Below, piece after piece: positions 5,748 to 9,239 of a stretch of 9,239 bases of DNA. The stretch's first letter is position 1, and every line of letters begins with the position of its first letter. Under the pieces are notes generated by a model. It saw nothing but the letters and a program-made list of their open reading frames with translations. It ran no database searches and was not told the origin of the DNA. The translations under genes were made by a program, and so were the position numbers. Origin of the DNA: an uncultured beta proteobacterium (lineage in GTDB: Bacteria > Pseudomonadota > Gammaproteobacteria > Burkholderiales > Burkholderiaceae); NCBI GenBank assembly GCA_903827075.1, contig CAIKGX010000137.1, positions 1-9,239 on the forward strand, in the 5' to 3' direction.

Positions 5748-8318
5748 TTGGAAATCACCCGAATTCGTATGCTGCGCGGACCCAATTTATGGAGCCGCCA
5801 CACTGCCTTAGAGGCAATCGTTTCTTGCGAAGAAAATGAGCGCTCAATTGATTCCATTCCACAATTTGAGACCAAGATTCGGGAGCGCTTTCCGCAACTA
5901 GGCAGCATGCGTCGCGGTGGCCATAACGAAGTCCTCTCTTTAGCTCACGCACTAGAGCATGCCGCACTTGGACTTCAATCTCAAGCAGGTTGCCCTGTCA
6001 CTTTTAGTCGCACTGTACAAACTATTGAAATAGGTGTTTATCAAGTCGTAGCAGAATACTCCGAAGAAGTCGTTGGTCGTATGGCGTTTGACTTTGCCTT
6101 TGCTCTCATACAAGCGACCCTGAACGACGCCCCTTTTGATCTCGCTGCCGCCCTTTCTGAACTAGAAGCTTTGTATGAAGATGTACGTTTAGGCCCTAGT
6201 ACCGGCTCTATCGTCGATGCCGCCATTCAGCGCAATATTCCCTTTCGCCGCATGACCGAAGGCAGCATGGTGCAGTTCGGCTGGGGTAGTAAACAAAAAC
6301 GCATTCAAGCTGCAGAAACTAGCGATACCAGCGCGATTGCTGAAGCCATTGCACAAGATAAAGAGCTCACTAAAAACTTGCTGGCTGCCGCAGGTGTTTC
6401 CGTTCCTATTGGCGAAGTAGTGACTACAGCTGATGATGCTTGGCGTGCCGCCCAAAAAATGGGCGGGGCTATTGTGCTCAAACCTAAAGATGGTAATCAG
6501 GGTAAGGGTGTAGTAGCTAATATTCAGACTGAAGCGGAAGTCCGTGCGGGCTTTATTGTTACCCAGGTCTTTGGTCGTGAAACCATTGTGGAGCGCTATC
6601 TACCGGGTGCCGATTACCGCTTGCTGGTGGTTGGCAATCGCCTCTCTGCCGCAGCACGTCGTGAGCCGGCACAAGTTGTCGGTGATGGCACTCACACAAT
6701 TGCCCAATTGGTAGAGCTTGAGAATCAAAACCCCTTACGTGGTGATGGTCATGCCACCGCTTTAACCAAGATTCGTTTTGACGATATTGCGCTAGCGCAT
6801 TTAGCCAGCTCTAATCTGTCTCCTCAATACGTTCCCAAAACGGGTGAGCGCGTACTATTGCGCAATAACGCCAATTTAAGTACTGGCGGAACAGCGACTG
6901 ATGTGACCGATGATGTCCATCCTGATGTTGCTGCGAGTGCTATTGCTGCCGCGCAAATGATTGGCTTAGATATTGCTGGGGTAGATATTTTATGTGAGGC
7001 AATCTATAAGCCTCTAGAAGCACAAGGTGGTGGCATTGTTGAAGTCAATGCAGCACCAGGCTTACGCATGCATCTCAAGCCCTCTTACGGGAAGAGTCGC
7101 CCTGTAGGTGAGGACATTATTAATACGATGTACCCCTTTGGCGAGGATGGCCGCATTCCAGTGGTTGCCGTTACCGGTACCAACGGTAAAACGACTACTG
7201 TGCGATTAATTTCTCACTTACTTAGTGAGACTGGCTTACGTGTGGGTATGACGACTACTGATGGCGTCTATATCAATAATCGATTAATAGATTCCGGTGA
7301 TTGCAGTGGGCCTAAGAGTGCGCGCAATGTCTTGATGCACCCCGATACCGATGCTGCTGTTTTAGAAACTGCTCGCGGTGGCATGCTACGCGAAGGCTTA
7401 GGATTTGACCGTTGCGAAGTAGCTGTAGTAACTAATATTGGTGAAGGCGATCACTTAGGCCTGAACTACATTACTAGCGTTGAAGATTTGGCGATTCTAA
7501 AACGGGTTATTGTTCAAAACGTAGCCCCTACCGGAGCGGCCGTTCTCAATGCAGCAGATCCTATCGTTGCCAAGATGGGTGATGTGTGTACCGGTCGGGT
7601 GATTTTCTTTGCCCAGAACCAACACCATCCGGTCATCGCAGCGCATCGTGCTAAGAATAAAAAAGTGATCTACTTTGACGGTACCTATATCATTGCCTCT
7701 AAGGGTGCTCGCGTCTTATATCGTTTCCCTGTTAGTGAGATTCCCCTCACACAAAATGGTGTTCTCGGTTTCCAAGTTGAAAATGCCATGGCCTCCATTG
7801 GTGCTGCCTGGGCATTAGGTCTTGATGCTGAAAAGATTGCTCGAGGCCTTCATTCTTTTGAGAGTTCAGCTAACGCAGTGCCAGGACGCTTTAACCAGTT
7901 CCAACATAAAGGTGCTACGGTAATTGCAGACTATGGTCATAACCCCGATGCAATGCGCGCTTTAGCGAGCGCCATTGAGGCCATGAAACCCAAAAAGAGT
8001 CACGTGGTAATTAGCGGTGCAGGCGATCGCCGGGATGAAGATATCCGTGATCTCACACGTATTCTGGGCAATAGCTTTGATAACGTCATTCTGTATCAAG
8101 ATCAATGTCAACGTGGCCGTGAAGATGGTGAGGTTTTAAAGCTTCTGCAAGAAGGCCTGGTCGGTACTACCAAAGCCAAGCAAGTCAAAGAAATCACTGG
8201 TGAATTTCTAGCAATTGATACCGTCTTAAATGATTTAGCTGCTGGTGATATCTGCTTAATTTTAATTGATCAAGTAGAAGAGTCCCTCGCCTACCTCAAA
8301 GAAAAAGTGCGGCCTTAA
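5748..8318 (+). CDS. cphA: Cyanophycin synthetase (L-aspartate- and L-arginine-adding), CphA
   Basis: An 856-residue enzyme, near the usual length of about 870, that extends a primer with Asp backbone units and then Arg side chains, using one ATP for each, in the cytoplasm. The N-terminal domain (1 to about 145) has MLRGPNLW (8-15) and HxxEH (67-71), the motif of the N-terminal primer-generating site described in some cyanobacterial enzymes. The ATP-grasp domain (about 146-468) holds LKPKDGNQGKGV (244-255) and VEVNAAPGLRMH (431-442). The Mur-type domain has an intact P-loop GTNGKTT (477-483), ETARGG (540-545), EGDHLG (566-571), VPGRF (711-715), DYGHNP (728-733) and SGAGDRRDED (756-765). All core sites look functional. 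Translation starts at TTG with no gap after the cphA' TAA, implying coupling. The start matches the conserved beta strand before LRGPN. The paired terminator follows 26 nt after the stop. Confidence 0.95.
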   Translation: MEITRIRMLRGPNLWSRHTALEAIVSCEENERSIDSIPQFETKIRERFPQLGSMRRGGHNEVLSLAHALEHAALGLQSQAGCPVTFSRTVQTIEIGVYQVVAEYSEEVVGRMAFDFAFALIQATLNDAPFDLAAALSELEALYEDVRLGPSTGSIVDAAIQRNIPFRRMTEGSMVQFGWGSKQKRIQAAETSDTSAIAEAIAQDKELTKNLLAAAGVSVPIGEVVTTADDAWRAAQKMGGAIVLKPKDGNQGKGVVANIQTEAEVRAGFIVTQVFGRETIVERYLPGADYRLLVVGNRLSAAARREPAQVVGDGTHTIAQLVELENQNPLRGDGHATALTKIRFDDIALAHLASSNLSPQYVPKTGERVLLRNNANLSTGGTATDVTDDVHPDVAASAIAAAQMIGLDIAGVDILCEAIYKPLEAQGGGIVEVNAAPGLRMHLKPSYGKSRPVGEDIINTMYPFGEDGRIPVVAVTGTNGKTTTVRLISHLLSETGLRVGMTTTDGVYINNRLIDSGDCSGPKSARNVLMHPDTDAAVLETARGGMLREGLGFDRCEVAVVTNIGEGDHLGLNYITSVEDLAILKRVIVQNVAPTGAAVLNAADPIVAKMGDVCTGRVIFFAQNQHHPVIAAHRAKNKKVIYFDGTYIIASKGARVLYRFPVSEIPLTQNGVLGFQVENAMASIGAAWALGLDAEKIARGLHSFESSANAVPGRFNQFQHKGATVIADYGHNPDAMRALASAIEAMKPKKSHVVISGAGDRRDEDIRDLTRILGNSFDNVILYQDQCQRGREDGEVLKLLQEGLVGTTKAKQVKEITGEFLAIDTVLNDLAAGDICLILIDQVEESLAYLKEKVRP

Positions 8319-8348
8319 GTAAAAACCAAATGGTCCCATAAGTAAAAA
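8316..8348 (+). repeat. Short direct repeat TAAGTAAAAA flanking the cphA 3' end
   Basis: The 10-mer TAAGTAAAAA occurs at 8316-8325, where its first three bases are the cphA stop codon, and again at 8339-8348, running into the terminator stem. The copies are 13 nt apart. It is probably slippage or chance in AT-rich sequence. Confidence 0.4.
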
Positions 8349-8373
8349 GCCCAATCAATGATTGGGCTTTTTT
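8344..8373. terminator. Bidirectional intrinsic terminator between cphA and fbp
   Basis: A perfect 9-bp stem (AAGCCCAAT 8347-8355, ATTGGGCTT 8361-8369) with a 5-nt loop; the palindrome can extend to 11 bp. It is followed by a T run (8368-8373) on the plus strand and preceded by an A run (8344-8348), which is a T run on the minus strand. It lies 26 nt after the cphA stop and 21 nt beyond the fructose-bisphosphatase stop, so it serves both converging genes. Confidence 0.93.
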
Positions 8374-8393
8374 AATGCTGCCTCAGACCGTAA

Positions 8394-9239
8394 TCACACC
8401 TGGGAATGGTACCGCTCTAAACGCTCGATTTCTTCTTTAGATCCCAACATGACAGAAACACGCTCATGCAAATCAGTTGGAATTAAATCCATAATGCGTT
8501 GGTTACCATTAATCGATGCCCCACCTGCCTGCTCAACTAAAAAGCTCATCGGATTGGCTTCGTACATCAAACGCAACTTCCCTGGTTTATGGGGCTCACG
8601 CTGATCCCAGGGGTACATAAAGACGCCCCCGCGAGAAAGTACGCGATGCACATCTGCCACCATGGATGCAATCCAGCGCATATTGAAATCCTTATCACGC
8701 TCACCAGTTACGCCAGCAAGGCATTCCTCAACATAACGGCGTACGGGTTGCGCCCAATGGCGCATATTGGACATATTAATTGCAAACTCTTTAGTGGAAT
8801 ACGCGATCTCTACCGCATTCTTAATGAGTACAAATTCGCCGCTGTCTTTATTTAAAGTAAACATGGCAACACCATCACCCAAAGTCAATGCCATGGTTGT
8901 CTGAGGGCCATACACCACATAACCAGCAGCTACTTGATGATGTCCTGATAGTAAAAAGTCAGCAGTTTGTAAAGGCGCTGTTGGTTCTTGCTTTTGGAGA
9001 ACAGAAAAAATAGTGCCGATCGATACGTTGACATCAATATTGGAAGAGCCATCGAGTGGGTCAAATAGCAATAAGTAGTCGCCAGTGCCTTGGACTGCCA
9101 TTGGCAATTCCATTTCTTCGGAAGCTAATCCAGCCAGTGCCTTGCAGTCTTGTACGCCTTCAATCAATAAGTCATTAGCAATGACATCGAGCTTTTGCTG
9201 AACTTCACCTTGTACGTTGCCTGTACCGGCAGATCCTAA
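8394..9239 (-). CDS. fbp: Class I fructose-1,6-bisphosphatase, C-terminal 281 residues
   Basis: Hydrolyses fructose 1,6-bisphosphate to fructose 6-phosphate in gluconeogenesis (and in the Calvin cycle where present), in the cytoplasm. The frame stays open to the right window edge, so the start lies outside; by comparison with the mammalian enzyme about 56 N-terminal residues are missing, giving a full length near 337, typical for class I. In the visible part, the metal-binding Glu pair is in LASEEMEL (38-45 of the fragment), the signature DPLDGSSN is at 60-67, and the substrate-binding segment KLRLMYEANPMSFLVEQAGG lies near the C-terminus. The upstream NVQGEVQQKLDVIAN stretch matches the family and shows that the in-frame TTG at 9167 is not the real start. 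The stop TGA is at 8396-8394, just before the shared terminator. Nothing is abnormal, and there is no evident link to cyanophycin beyond adjacency. Confidence 0.96.
   Translation of the reverse strand, partial: LGSAGTGNVQGEVQQKLDVIANDLLIEGVQDCKALAGLASEEMELPMAVQGTGDYLLLFDPLDGSSNIDVNVSIGTIFSVLQKQEPTAPLQTADFLLSGHHQVAAGYVVYGPQTTMALTLGDGVAMFTLNKDSGEFVLIKNAVEIAYSTKEFAINMSNMRHWAQPVRRYVEECLAGVTGERDKDFNMRWIASMVADVHRVLSRGGVFMYPWDQREPHKPGKLRLMYEANPMSFLVEQAGGASINGNQRIMDLIPTDLHERVSVMLGSKEEIERLERYHSQV

Noticed and set aside
5700..5760. CphA' truncation as a simple frameshift or sequencing error
   Set aside because: No trace of the missing C-terminal subdomain is found in any frame after the stop, because cphA begins at once. 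The motif changes upstream are also independent substitutions, so this is a settled domain loss.
9165..9167. TTG as the start of the fructose-bisphosphatase gene
   Set aside because: The frame continues open to the window edge with family-typical sequence (NVQGEVQQKLDVIAN), so the gene is simply cut by the window.

Overview
The window looks like chromosomal DNA of a beta-proteobacterium of the order Burkholderiales. Codon usage, moderate GC (estimated by eye in the mid-40s percent), a Bug/TctC-type solute-binding protein and the paired cyanophycin synthetase arrangement all fit a small-genome freshwater member such as Polynucleobacter. The genus is inference.

Layout from left to right. At 1-231 (minus) is the 5' end of a Bug/TctC-type periplasmic binding protein, cut by the window edge. 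A non-coding gap follows that holds a 37-nt imperfect hairpin (352-388). Next is tRNA-Thr(CGT) at 397-472 (minus). At 517-1017 (minus) lies a DUF1854 protein, joined by an ATGA overlap to a 779-residue ABC exporter at 1014-3353 (minus). A 201-nt divergent intergenic region (3354-3554) separates this pair from two tandem cyanophycin synthetase genes on the plus strand. The first (3555-5747) is a short paralogue, CphA', with a degraded and truncated Mur-ligase half. The second (5748-8318) is a full-length CphA, starting at a TTG directly after the CphA' stop codon. A perfect bidirectional terminator (8344-8373) closes the locus. The 3' part of class I fructose-1,6-bisphosphatase comes in from the right on the minus strand (8394-9239, cut at its N-terminus).

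The central block (517-8318) reads as one functional locus. CphA builds multi-L-arginyl-poly-L-aspartate (cyanophycin), a nitrogen and carbon store, using an ATP-grasp site for Asp and a Mur-type site for Arg. CphA' keeps the N-terminal and ATP-grasp domains but has lost the Mur-type active site, so it is likely a partner subunit or a one-site enzyme. The divergent ABC exporter carries an unusual soluble N-terminal domain and a four-cysteine zinc-ribbon-like knuckle. It is coupled to the DUF1854 protein. As far as I recall, both families appear in public annotation as 'cyanophycin metabolism-associated', but I know of no demonstrated substrate or mechanism. This transporter plus DUF1854 pair is the least understood and most interesting part of the window. 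No cyanophycinase (cphB) or isoaspartyl dipeptidase gene is present here, so degradation must be encoded elsewhere.

The flanking genes (Bug/TctC protein, tRNA, FBPase) look like ordinary housekeeping or lineage genes. I see no insertion sequence, phage gene, CRISPR array or origin.
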